Assembly (NCBI GenBank): GCA_052148295.1
Contig: JBKQIP010000162.1
Location: forward strand, 1-64,000
Length of the DNA: 64,000 nucleotides
Source of the DNA: Bog-473 sp052148295
GTDB lineage: Bacteria; Actinomycetota; Acidimicrobiia; Acidimicrobiales; RAAP-2
Reading direction: 5' to 3'
Below the pieces are notes generated by a model that did no database searches, was not told the DNA's origin, and worked only from the letters and a program-made list of their open reading frames with translations. Position 1 is the stretch's first letter. Each line of letters begins with the position of its first letter. This document shows, piece by piece, positions 1 through 9,506 of the stretch. The translations under genes were made by a program, and so were the position numbers.

Positions 1-632
1 TCGGGCAGCGCATCGAACACGGCCTGGCCTTCCTCGGTGTCCGGGCCGCGCGCGGTGTCGAACTGGCGGAGCTGCTCCGCCGCCAGCCGGCTGGCGGCCC
101 GCACCGGGGACAGCCCGAACAGGGGCATCAGCAGCTCGGTCCCCGGGATGGTGGCCAGACGCAGGAGCGGGCTCACGCTGCGTCCGACCCCGCCGCTCCC
201 CACCAGGATCAGGCGCTCGCAACGGTCCGGGAACTGGTAGGCGAACTGCGCGGCGACCCCGCCGCCCAGCGAGTGACCCACCACCGTGACCCGGTCCACG
301 CCGAGCACGCTGAGGAGATCGCGCATGCCGTTGGCGTAGGCGGCCACCGAGTAGTCGGCGCGTGGTTTCTCGGAGCGACCGTGCCCCAACAGGTCGGGGG
401 CGATGACGGTGTGGGCCTTGCACAGCTCCTTGAACACGGGCCGCCACGAGTCGGAGCTGTCTCCGATGCCGTGGATCAGCAACAGGGCGGGGCCCGACCC
501 CGCCCGCACGTAGGCCCGCCGGTAGCCGTGCACGGTGCAGTACTGCACGGCGAAGCCGTCCTCGCGCCGGCGACCGGGCCTGAACCGGATCTCGGTGGGG
601 TCGACTGATGAGTCGGCCGCTGGACTCGCCAT
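1..632 (-). CDS. alpha/beta hydrolase (3' end cut by window edge)
   Basis: The start codon is the ATG whose first base is 632; the frame stays open to the window edge, so about 210 N-terminal residues are visible. The first strand and oxyanion region read LLIHGIGDSSDSW (residues 51-63), and the nucleophile elbow GHSLGG puts the catalytic serine near residue 121. A typical PDLLGHGRS loop lies at about 79-87. This is the standard alpha/beta hydrolase fold, with an unknown substrate (esterase, lipase or C-C hydrolase types are all possible). The catalytic acid and histidine would lie outside the window. It follows ribH on the same strand after a 119-base gap and may have its own promoter. Confidence 0.85.
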   Translation of the reverse strand, partial: MASPAADSSVDPTEIRFRPGRRREDGFAVQYCTVHGYRRAYVRAGSGPALLLIHGIGDSSDSWRPVFKELCKAHTVIAPDLLGHGRSEKPRADYSVAAYANGMRDLLSVLGVDRVTVVGHSLGGGVAAQFAYQFPDRCERLILVGSGGVGRSVSPLLRLATIPGTELLMPLFGLSPVRAASRLAAEQLRQFDTARGPDTEEGQAVFDALP

Positions 633-751
633 AACAATCGTCCGATCGCCCTCAGGCTGAGCTGCTGCAGCCTGGCGTGATCGTAGGCAGCGCAGGTATC
701 GGCCCGGTGACGGCGATGTAAACGCTCGATGAATGACGGTGGGACCAGCCG

Positions 752-1285
752 CTACGAGAGCGGCCCCGCCCGCAGGAGGCGGACCATGGCCATCCCGGCC
801 TGCGCCGCCTCACGGCCCTTGTTCGTCCCGTCGGGATGGGACCGTTCGAGCGCCTGGTCGAGTGAGTCGGTGGTCAAGACGCCGAAGATGACCGGCACAC
901 CGGTGGTGAGCTGGACCTGTTGGATCCCCGAGGCGCACTCCCCGGCCACGAACTCGTAGTGGCCGGTGTCGCCCCGCACCACCGCCCCGAGGCACAGCAC
1001 CACATCGACCTTGCCCGCCGTGGCGAAGGCGCGGGCGACCAGGGGGAGCTCGAAGGCCCCGGGGGCCCAGGCCACGATCACGTCGTGGCGATCCGCGCCC
1101 GCCTCGGCCAGGGCGTCGAGCGCCCCGTCCAACAGGCGGAGCGTGATGCCGCCGTTGAACTGCGCACAGGCGATGCCGATGCGCAGGCCCCGCCCGGTGG
1201 GCTCTCCCCGCACCGAGGCCCCGACCCGGGCGGCCACCTGCTCGTGCGCACCCTCGGGGAGCGCCATGAGGTCCGAGCCGGCCAC
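752..1285 (-). CDS. ribH: 6,7-dimethyl-8-ribityllumazine synthase
   Basis: RibH condenses 5-amino-6-ribitylaminouracil with 3,4-dihydroxy-2-butanone 4-phosphate, the penultimate step of riboflavin synthesis, in the cytosol. The 177-residue protein carries the family signatures: IACAQFN near residue 38 (substrate-binding aromatic), WAPGAFELP near 73, and CLGAVVRGDTGHYEFV near 97 with the catalytic histidine in GHYEFV. The first roughly 34 residues are a loose extension compared with usual 155-residue homologues, so a later start is possible. It is the last gene of ribD-ribBA-ribH and begins 16 bases after the ribBA stop. Confidence 0.95.
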   Translation of the reverse strand: MAGSDLMALPEGAHEQVAARVGASVRGEPTGRGLRIGIACAQFNGGITLRLLDGALDALAEAGADRHDVIVAWAPGAFELPLVARAFATAGKVDVVLCLGAVVRGDTGHYEFVAGECASGIQQVQLTTGVPVIFGVLTTDSLDQALERSHPDGTNKGREAAQAGMAMVRLLRAGPLS

Positions 1286-1301
1286 TAGCGCCGTGGCGCC
1301 G

Positions 1302-2521
<1,220 letters not shown>

Positions 2522-2522
<1 letters not shown>

Positions 2523-3541
2523 CAGGCTGCCACCTCCACTCGAAGATCATCGCCCAGTCGTTCGACCGAGACCAACTTGCCCCTCCACACGTCGTCAATT
2601 GTGCCAGCCCCGGGGCCGGCGAAGAGCGGTCGCCCGTCGTCTCCCCCGAACAGGGTGGGGGCCACGTAGAGCACGTAGCGGTCGACCAATCGGGCCGCAT
2701 GGAAATCGTGGGCCACGCCGGCCCCGCCCTCCACCAGCACCTGGACCACTCCGCGCCGGCCCAGCTCGGCCAGCACGTCGCCCAGGTCGCCGGAGAGCTC
2801 GAGCGCGGGGTGCACCCTGGCCCCCGCCGGCGCCCTGCCCAGCACCACGCGCAGCGGCTGCCGCTCCGGGGGATCGGCGCCCAGCCGGACCGTCAGCTCG
2901 GGATCGTCCGCTCTGACAGTGCCCGCGCCGACGAGCACGGCGTCGGATTGGGCCCGGAGGCGATGGACGTCCCGGCGGGACTCCTCCCCCGTGATCCACC
3001 GGCTGGTGCCGTCGGGCGCCGCCGTCCGGGCGTCCAGGCTGGCGGCCATCTTCAAGATCACCCAGGGCCGGCCGGATCGGCGATGCTTGAGGTACGGCGC
3101 CAATCGGTCGGACACCTCCGCCGCCGAGAGGCCCACGGTCACCTCTATCCCGGCGGCCCGCAGCGCCGCCACGCCCCGACCGGCCACCAGCGGGTCGGGA
3201 TCCTCCACGCCGATCACCACGCGGGCCACTCCCGCCGCGATGATGGCGTCGGTGCACGGAGGGGTCCGACCCTGGTGCGCACAGGGTTCGAGCGTGGTGA
3301 CCATGGTCGCCCCGAGCGCGTGCAGCTCGCCCGCCCGGCGCAAGGCCACCACCTCGGCATGGGGCCCGCCCGGGGGCGCGGTGGCCCCGGCGAAGGTCAG
3401 CTCGGGGTCCGCCGCCGAGGCGACGATGCACCCTACCCACGGGTTCGGCGCCGTCGACCCCCGCACCGCGTCGCCCAACGCGATGGCCCGGCGCATGAGG
3501 TCCACCTCTCTCGGGCTCTCGGTGTTGTGGGGACCGTGCAT
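2522..3541 (-). CDS. ribD: diaminohydroxyphosphoribosylaminopyrimidine deaminase / reductase
   Basis: RibD carries out the second and third steps from GTP to riboflavin. The N-terminal cytidine-deaminase-like domain has the zinc site HAEV (61-64), Cys87 and Cys96 (EPCAHQGRTPPC). The C-terminal reductase domain begins near residue 158 (PWVILKMAASLDART) and includes VGAGTVRADDPELTVR. I chose the ATG at 3541 (339 aa), which has AGGA seven bases upstream; the frame is open further up, but that stretch overlaps the promoter. It is the first gene of the rib operon, and a promoter with two inverted-repeat operators lies just upstream. Confidence 0.93.
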
Positions 3542-3587
3542 GGGGCCGTCCTGATCCGGCGGCGGTCGTACCGACGCCTCCTGCCCA

Positions 3588-3616
3588 ATATTAGAACACG
3601 TTTCAGTTTTTGTCGA
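3588..3616 (-). promoter_or_regulatory. sigma70-type promoter of the ribD operon
   Basis: On the minus strand TCGACA (3616-3611) is followed after exactly 17 bases by TAATAT (3593-3588). This is close to the TTGACA/TATAAT consensus and stands out as AT-rich in very GC-rich surroundings. Transcription would start around 3581, leaving a leader of about 40 bases before the ribD ATG. I found no FMN riboswitch (RFN) conserved core in this leader, which is also too short for one. Confidence 0.7.
3592..3605. promoter_or_regulatory. TetR/KstR-like operator 1 (TAGAACACGTTTCA)
   Basis: This imperfect inverted repeat fits the pattern TNNAACNNGTTNNA known for the KstR branch of TetR repressors. It covers the spacer and the edge of the -10 box of the ribD promoter, where a bound protein would block RNA polymerase. 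The protein that binds it is not identifiable from this window. Confidence 0.5.
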
Positions 3617-3625
3617 GAAGTCCTG

Positions 3626-3643
3626 GTCAGAACGGGTTCTGAC
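3626..3643. promoter_or_regulatory. TetR/KstR-like operator 2 (perfect 8-bp inverted repeat)
   Basis: GTCAGAAC-GG-GTTCTGAC is a perfect palindrome of two 8-base arms around two bases. It shares the AGAAC-N2-GTT core with operator 1; the two centres are 36 bases apart, between three and four helical turns. It lies just upstream of the ribD -35 box. Two related sites flanking one promoter argue for real control rather than chance. Confidence 0.55.
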
Positions 3644-3698
3644 GCCGGCACGGTCGCGGCAGGCGAGCACAGTCGCCCCACGGGCCCGGCGGCTCGGC

Positions 3699-6600
3699 CT
3701 ACGAGTACCAGCCGAGCACGTCGACCACCACGTCGGTGCTGCCCGCGTTGTTGTAGATCGAGATGGTCCCGGTCGAGCTGAGGGTGGCCACCACCAGGTT
3801 GGCCCGGGTCACGCCCGGGACCAGGTTCAGATCCGAGGTGGTGGGCACCGGTGCCGTGGGGAAGACCGTCAGGTGGGTCTGGGCGGATGGGCCCACCCCG
3901 GTCAGATTGACCACCACCGCGGTCGCCCCGCTAGCGGGCACCCCGGCCAGGCCGGCCACCTTGATGGTCAGGGTGCTCTGCGGGCCTAGGGTCTTGGCGT
4001 CGCACTGGGCGGCACTGCCGGTGAGCCCCGAGGGGTTGCCCGCTCTGGTGTCACAGATGCGCACCGGGGCCCCTTCGGCGGTGAATTGCGTCCCGGTCCC
4101 GCCCAGCCCCGAGAAATACCCCGAGACGTCGACCACCACATCGGAGGCGGCCGAGCTGTTGACCGAGATGCCGCCATGAGAGGACAGCGGCACGATGACC
4201 CGGTTGGCCGTGCTCTGGCCGGCCGCGTAGTTGACGTTGGATGCGGTGGGCAAGCCGGTCCCTTCGGGGTACACGGTCAGGTGGCCCGCGGCCGCCGAAG
4301 CCACCGAGGTCACGTTGAGCACCGCGGCGGTGGCCCCGGCCGGGACGACGTCCGTGCCGTAGGTGCCGGTCACCTGGACCGAGATGGTTCCCCCGGCCGA
4401 AAGCGTGCTCCCGCTGTTGCCCGGCCCGTTGCACTGGGCCGCGCTGCCGCTGAGGCCCGAGGGATTGCCCGCCCGGGTATCGCAGATCCGGGTGGGTGTG
4501 GGCAGGGCGTTGTACAGCCCGGCTTCCGCGTTGCTCGACGCGTCGGGCGAGGTGTACCCCTCCACGTCGACCGCCACGTCGGTCCCGGCCGACGCGTTGA
4601 TGGAGACGTCTCCGCCGGTGCCGACGCCCACCTCGACCAGGTTGGGCACCGTCGAGCCCGCCGCGTAGTTGAGGTTGGAGGCGACGGGAAGGCTGGCTCC
4701 CGCGGGGAACACCGTCAGATGGCCCGAGCCCGTCGGATCGGTTGCGGTGACGTTGAGCACGACGGCGGTGGCGTCGGCCGGAACACCGAAGGTGGATGCC
4801 TGCGGACTCGATCCGTTGGCCACGTTGATGGTCTTGGTCTCACTGTTCCCCAGGGTGCTGCCATCGTTCTTCGGCCCGTTACATTGGGCGGCCGCTCCAC
4901 TGAGGTTGGAGGGATTGCGCGGTCGGGTGTCACAGATACGCACGGGAGCGAGGGGACTGTAGGGTCCAGACACAACGGTGAGGGGAGTGGTCCCCGACGA
5001 CGGCGCGAATGAGAAGGACGGAAGGGTTCCCGAATAGGTGGCAGTGACGGTGTCCGCCCCGGCCGGGGCACTGCTGACAATGCACGAACCCTGCCCGCCG
5101 CCGGAAAGCGTCCCGGTCGTGCAGAGCGTGGCAGAGCCAATGGTGAAGGTCACCGTGCCGGTCGGGGTACCACCGCCCGAGGAGACCGTGGCCGAATAGG
5201 TCACCGGCGTGCCGAAGGTCGTGCTGCTGGGCATCACGGTCGGGACGGTCGTCGAACCGTTGGAGAAGACACTCAACGTCAGGGTGACGATGTCCTTGTC
5301 GCCGTGGGCATCAGTGACCGTAATCTGAAGGCTCTGCGTTCCGGTCGACGTGGGCGTCCCCGCAATGACGCCGGTCGTCGCGTCCAGTACAAGTCCGTTG
5401 CTCAGCGGGGGTGATGATGTCCATGTGTAGGGCGCCGTACCTCCCACTTCCGTCAACGCCTGCGAATACGGCTGGTTGACGACGCCCGGGTCCAGAGAGG
5501 TCGTGGTGATGAAGGGGTTCAGGTAGGTGAACGACGACGTTGTCACCCCGGTGCCCATGAGGTTGGTCGCCCCCACGACGACCGTTCCCCCTCCCGGCGG
5601 CACGACAACCGTGGCCTGCGTGGCGCTCGTCGACACCGTTGTCGCAGCCACTCCCCCGAACGTGAAAATCGCATGGCTGAGCCCGAAGCCCGAGACGGTG
5701 ACCTGCTGCCCAGCCTGGCCGGATCCCACCGAACTGACTTCGGGACACGAGAGACCTCCTGCGGCGGGTGAGCCGATACCCGTGGCCAGGTCATAGCCGG
5801 GAGAGGCCTCGTACTGGTTGTCGTTGCTCTGCGTGAAGTCGTTATTGCCGCTGGTGATGTCATGGAACGCGGTGCCCTCGCCCTGCTGCTCGTACAGCGC
5901 GTAGAGCGCCGGGGTCATCGTCCCGCTCGAGGTCGTGCATCCGGCATCCTTGTCCGCCGTGATCGCCGCCCACAGGGGTGAGGCAAAGCTGGTGCCCTCC
6001 CCGATACCCCATTGACCGTCGACATAGATCACCATACCGACGCCCGCATTGGCCGACACATCGGGCACTTCGCGACACTCGTGATCGCAATTGCCGTTGA
6101 CGCCAACGACAGACGGTTGGTAACTGGGACGCGGCTCGAAGTCCGATAGTCCCCCACCCCCGGCGCCAAAGCCCTCGTCATCGTACGCGCAATCCGGACC
6201 CTCGGCCTGGCAGTAGTTCCACACCACTTCCCCCGAGTCGTAGAGGGAAGTGCCACCGACCGCGGTCACATTCGAGCTGGACGCCGGATAGTTGACGTTC
6301 AATTCGGTGTCAGGTGACGCCGATTCCGTGAAGCAGGCCTCAGAACCCGAATCGCCCGATGCGGCGAAGATGGACTGACCCTGCACCGCAGCCTGTTCGA
6401 ACAGGGGATCGAAGGCGGCGAATTGACCGTTCTCATCAGCTGCGATCTCGCACAGACCCCAGCTCGTAGAGACGACCTGCGCGGCGTCGTCGTCGACGAT
6501 GGTGGCCCAGACATCGACCACCTGCTGCAGTGTGTTCTGTGGTCCCTCATAGGAGATGATGGATGCCCCGGGAGCTTGTGTGGCCGCCTGTTCGATGTCC

Positions 6601-7562
6601 AGGTCGGCCTCACCACTGGCATTGCTCGTCTCGGACCCGCCGCCACCGTCGACCTCCACCGTCGAGACAGAGTTGTGAAGTCCGAAGCAGTTCATGTACG
6701 TGCCCACATCGGTCGGGGAATGTGCAGCCAACTCGTACAAGCCGATGGTCACACCATGACCGTTCTGCCCTTGCGTCAAGAGGCTGTTGATCCCGTATTG
6801 CGCCCCGACTTGGTCGAGTGTGTAGACGTCATCGGCGTTTGCCACGTCAGCCGCAGCGGCGCACGGCGTCAGCCCGTCTTCGAAGGGCCGGACTCCCCCG
6901 GATCCCCGTGCCTCTGCGCCCACAGGGAGCGCCCGGGAACTGATCCGATCCTGCGGCTCGAAGCGAGACACGGTGTCGAGGCCCAGAATGGTGGAGATTT
7001 GTCCCGTGGCCAGGCTCTGGGGAACGAGCGGCGCGTCCTGCGCCGCGTAGCCCACGCGGCCCGTAGGAGTCCGGTAGTTCTCGAACGACGTGTCGAATGC
7101 GGAGGACACCGTGCCCGCAGGCGCCGACACCTCGATGTCGAACCCGGAGAGCTTGGTCGAGGTCAGTCCCTTCGCGTGCAACCAGGACTCCACGGCCTGC
7201 ACGTTCGACGGTGAGGGGCCGAACTCGGTGTCGAACTGTCCGCGCTTCAGCCACTGGTGGTACTCGGGCGACGCCGGGTTGTAGAGGTTCTTGAGGAGGG
7301 CTTGGAGCTCCACGTTGTTCGACGGCGGGAGGACCACGCTGAGGGCGAGCTTCTGGCTGCCAGGAACGGCACCTGTGGCTCTCAGTCCGGCCATGCCCTT
7401 GGGCGCGAATTGCGCAGGCCGCACGTAGGGCGTATCGGCTCCTGCCGCCGGCTGTAGGGCGAACGCGCATCCTCCCGCCACGATGAGCACCGCCAGACCC
7501 AATCGGATCCCCGCCGGGAAGACCCCACCCGTCTTCCTCGATCGCACTGCTTCCTCCATCAT
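3699..7562 (-). CDS. secreted S53 (sedolisin/kumamolisin-type) serine-carboxyl peptidase with C-terminal Ig and DTR repeats
   Basis: This 1287-residue secreted endopeptidase starts MMEEAVRSRK and has a signal peptide (hydrophobic core about 19-37). The S53 pro-domain spans about 45-205 and the catalytic domain about 230-605. Catalytic residues by family comparison are Glu318 and Asp322 (GEADLD), Asp404 (ASGDSG) and Ser525 (EGTSFASP). DITSGNN (from 568) and SPGYDLATGIG (587-597) form the calcium-site region. A likely IPT/TIG domain (606-682), a putative Ig domain (about 690-765) and an Ig-like repeat (about 770-862) follow. Three tandem copies of a 120-135 residue cell-surface module then begin RICDTR (about 868, 1017 and 1161). 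It probably matures by self-cleavage at acid pH. It has no functional link to the rib genes downstream. Confidence 0.93.
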   Translation of the reverse strand: MMEEAVRSRKTGGVFPAGIRLGLAVLIVAGGCAFALQPAAGADTPYVRPAQFAPKGMAGLRATGAVPGSQKLALSVVLPPSNNVELQALLKNLYNPASPEYHQWLKRGQFDTEFGPSPSNVQAVESWLHAKGLTSTKLSGFDIEVSAPAGTVSSAFDTSFENYRTPTGRVGYAAQDAPLVPQSLATGQISTILGLDTVSRFEPQDRISSRALPVGAEARGSGGVRPFEDGLTPCAAAADVANADDVYTLDQVGAQYGINSLLTQGQNGHGVTIGLYELAAHSPTDVGTYMNCFGLHNSVSTVEVDGGGGSETSNASGEADLDIEQAATQAPGASIISYEGPQNTLQQVVDVWATIVDDDAAQVVSTSWGLCEIAADENGQFAAFDPLFEQAAVQGQSIFAASGDSGSEACFTESASPDTELNVNYPASSSNVTAVGGTSLYDSGEVVWNYCQAEGPDCAYDDEGFGAGGGGLSDFEPRPSYQPSVVGVNGNCDHECREVPDVSANAGVGMVIYVDGQWGIGEGTSFASPLWAAITADKDAGCTTSSGTMTPALYALYEQQGEGTAFHDITSGNNDFTQSNDNQYEASPGYDLATGIGSPAAGGLSCPEVSSVGSGQAGQQVTVSGFGLSHAIFTFGGVAATTVSTSATQATVVVPPGGGTVVVGATNLMGTGVTTSSFTYLNPFITTTSLDPGVVNQPYSQALTEVGGTAPYTWTSSPPLSNGLVLDATTGVIAGTPTSTGTQSLQITVTDAHGDKDIVTLTLSVFSNGSTTVPTVMPSSTTFGTPVTYSATVSSGGGTPTGTVTFTIGSATLCTTGTLSGGGQGSCIVSSAPAGADTVTATYSGTLPSFSFAPSSGTTPLTVVSGPYSPLAPVRICDTRPRNPSNLSGAAAQCNGPKNDGSTLGNSETKTINVANGSSPQASTFGVPADATAVVLNVTATDPTGSGHLTVFPAGASLPVASNLNYAAGSTVPNLVEVGVGTGGDVSINASAGTDVAVDVEGYTSPDASSNAEAGLYNALPTPTRICDTRAGNPSGLSGSAAQCNGPGNSGSTLSAGGTISVQVTGTYGTDVVPAGATAAVLNVTSVASAAAGHLTVYPEGTGLPTASNVNYAAGQSTANRVIVPLSSHGGISVNSSAASDVVVDVSGYFSGLGGTGTQFTAEGAPVRICDTRAGNPSGLTGSAAQCDAKTLGPQSTLTIKVAGLAGVPASGATAVVVNLTGVGPSAQTHLTVFPTAPVPTTSDLNLVPGVTRANLVVATLSSTGTISIYNNAGSTDVVVDVLGWYS

Positions 7563-7668
7563 CGGCTCCCCGTGGGGATGGAGTGAACCCTAGTGCCGGA
7601 AGGGGGTGCCGACTCGGGGCAGCGCAATCGGGCCAGGCCGGAGCGGCGGGTTGTCCCCCCAGATCGAT

Positions 7669-8346
7669 TCAGAGAGCGCGCAGGACCTCGATCAGGTGGG
7701 TCACGTCGACGATCAGCGCGGTGTGCGGCACACGGGACAGCGTCGCTGCATCGTGCGCGCCGCTGAGTACGCCGATGACCGCTCTCGCGCCGGCTGCGGT
7801 CCCCGAGGCGAGGTCGCTCACGGTGTCACCCACCACGGCCACTGCAGCGGCGTCGGCGACGCCCAGGCGCTCCATGGCGCCGAAGATCATGTCGGGTTCG
7901 GGCCGGCCGCGACCGCAGTCCGAGGGCGAGAGGGCCAGATCGATGTGGCTGGACCACCCGAGGGCGGCGATCAGCGCGTCGCGGGTGGAGGGGGCGAAGC
8001 CGGTGGTCAGACAGACCTTGACGGCGGCCCGTCGTAACGCCACCAGGACCTCGAGGGCGCCCGGTAGGGCCGACACCCCGCCCCGGGCGACCCGTTGCTC
8101 GTAGGCGCGGGCGAACGCCGCCGTCGCCGCCTCCGCCTGCTCGGGCCCCAGTAACCCGGCGAACACGTCCGCCTTGGACCGCCCCATGGTGTCGTGTACA
8201 TAGCGCCGGGCCGACGCGAAGCGCGGGCTGGCGAGGTCCACCCCGACCGAATGCAGGGCGACGGTGAAGGCCTCGTCCACCACGCCGTCGTCGCGCACCG
8301 TGGTGCCCGCCATGTCGAGGCAGACCAGGGCGAACGGGCCGATCAC
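7669..8346 (-). CDS. phosphonatase-like HAD hydrolase
   Basis: This 225-residue HAD-superfamily hydrolase has motif I as DMAGTTV (11-17), with nucleophile Asp11 and acid/base position Ala13; the AGTT core is typical of phosphonoacetaldehyde hydrolase (PhnX) relatives. Motif II is LTTGFAPSTRD near 113 and the C-terminal acidic motif is VVGDTVSDLASG. It resembles the PhnX-like family TIGR03351 that accompanies TIGR03364 oxidoreductases, and here it directly follows such a gene. The GTG start lies one base beyond that gene's TGA. Phosphonate or organophosphate breakdown is inferred from family and pairing; the substrate is not known. Confidence 0.82.
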   Translation of the reverse strand: MIGPFALVCLDMAGTTVRDDGVVDEAFTVALHSVGVDLASPRFASARRYVHDTMGRSKADVFAGLLGPEQAEAATAAFARAYEQRVARGGVSALPGALEVLVALRRAAVKVCLTTGFAPSTRDALIAALGWSSHIDLALSPSDCGRGRPEPDMIFGAMERLGVADAAAVAVVGDTVSDLASGTAAGARAVIGVLSGAHDAATLSRVPHTALIVDVTHLIEVLRAL

Positions 8347-8347
8347 C

Positions 8348-9460
8348 TCACACCACGCCGGCCGCCGTCAGCGTGTCGGCCGCAATGGCCGGCGCGCACG
8401 TCATGCCGCGACCACCGGGGCCGGTGACCATCCACACGCCCGTGGTCAACTCCTCACGCGCGCAGACGGCGCCGTCGGTGCTCTGGGCGTACACCCCCTC
8501 CCACCGCTGCCGGACCGGTGGCGGTGCCGTGCCCAACAACCGAGCCGCCCGGGAGAGCAGTTCGAGGAAGGGCTCCTCGTCCAGGGCGAACGCAAAGGGT
8601 TCCTCGTAGGCGTGCGTGTCCCCGATGGTCAATCCCCCGTCGGGGCGCTGCACCATCAGGAGCTGGAGGTGATGGGCCGCAGCGACGGGGCCCTGCGGTC
8701 CCAAAGGTGCCCGGTCGACCACCTCGTAGGCCGGGTAGTAGCGCAGGGTGTCGGCATCGGCCACCGACGTGGTGAGCGTCCGGGCGAAGGGCGCCGTCTC
8801 GAGCATCTGCAGGCGGACCCGCCGCACCAGGGGCGCCACCCGCCTCGCTCCGGGGAGCGGGCCGAAGGCCGCCCCGGGCGCCACGATCACCACATCCCCC
8901 TCCCATCGCGCCCCGGCGGCGTCCACCAGCGCCCCCTCTTCCACGGCCACCACGCGGCATCCGCCGTGGAACTCGTAGTGACCCCGATCGGCCAGGTGGG
9001 TGCGCAACGCCCCGAGGGCCCGTCGGGGCTCCACCAGGGCATCGTCGGCGCAGTGCAGCCCGCCGGCCACCTCGCCCCGCAGCGCCGGGTTCCGGGCCAC
9101 CAGCTGCGCGGGTTCGAGGAAGCGGATCTTGCGCTCGTCGGCGTCGGGCAGAGCGGCGAAGGACTGCATGACCCTGCGCTCGTCGTCGGTGGTGGCCACG
9201 GTCAGGGAGCCGTTGGCCCGGAACCCGATGCCGGCCACCAGGTCGCCGATCTCCTCCCACCGGCGCCGGGAACGTCGCGCCGCGTCGAGCTCGGCTCCCG
9301 AGCGTCGGCCGCTCACCCAGAGCAAGCCGAAATTGCGCACCGAGGCTCCGACCGGAGCCGGGTCGGCGTCGAGGTGCTGCACGGCGTAGCCGGCCCGGCG
9401 GAGCTCGAGGGCGTGCCAGGTGCCGAGGATGCCGCCTCCGGCCACGACGGCACGCCTCAC
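8348..9460 (-). CDS. FAD-dependent oxidoreductase, TIGR03364-like (DAO family)
   Basis: This 370-residue glycine-oxidase/DAO-type flavoenzyme begins RRAVVAGGGILGTWHALELRR, the FAD-binding GxGxxG Rossmann motif, followed by the acidic ribose-binding end (LDADP). GGRGMTCAPAIAADTL closes the FAD site at the C terminus. I chose the GTG at 9460, which puts the dinucleotide motif at the N terminus; longer starts run into rpe in another frame. Pairing with the downstream PhnX-like hydrolase is characteristic of the TIGR03364 family. An amine or aminophosphonate substrate is plausible, but that is inference. Confidence 0.82.
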   Translation of the reverse strand: MRRAVVAGGGILGTWHALELRRAGYAVQHLDADPAPVGASVRNFGLLWVSGRRSGAELDAARRSRRRWEEIGDLVAGIGFRANGSLTVATTDDERRVMQSFAALPDADERKIRFLEPAQLVARNPALRGEVAGGLHCADDALVEPRRALGALRTHLADRGHYEFHGGCRVVAVEEGALVDAAGARWEGDVVIVAPGAAFGPLPGARRVAPLVRRVRLQMLETAPFARTLTTSVADADTLRYYPAYEVVDRAPLGPQGPVAAAHHLQLLMVQRPDGGLTIGDTHAYEEPFAFALDEEPFLELLSRAARLLGTAPPPVRQRWEGVYAQSTDGAVCAREELTTGVWMVTGPGGRGMTCAPAIAADTLTAAGVV

Positions 9461-9506
9461 GGGCGCGGCCCGACGGGGGCGCGGTGCCGCTCCCCCTGGT
9501 GGCGGG

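Noticed and set aside
3542..3698. FMN riboswitch upstream of ribD
   Set aside because: I looked for the RFN conserved cores (AGGGTGAAATTC-like and CGGCGGT-like strings in order) and found none. The predicted leader is only about 40 bases.
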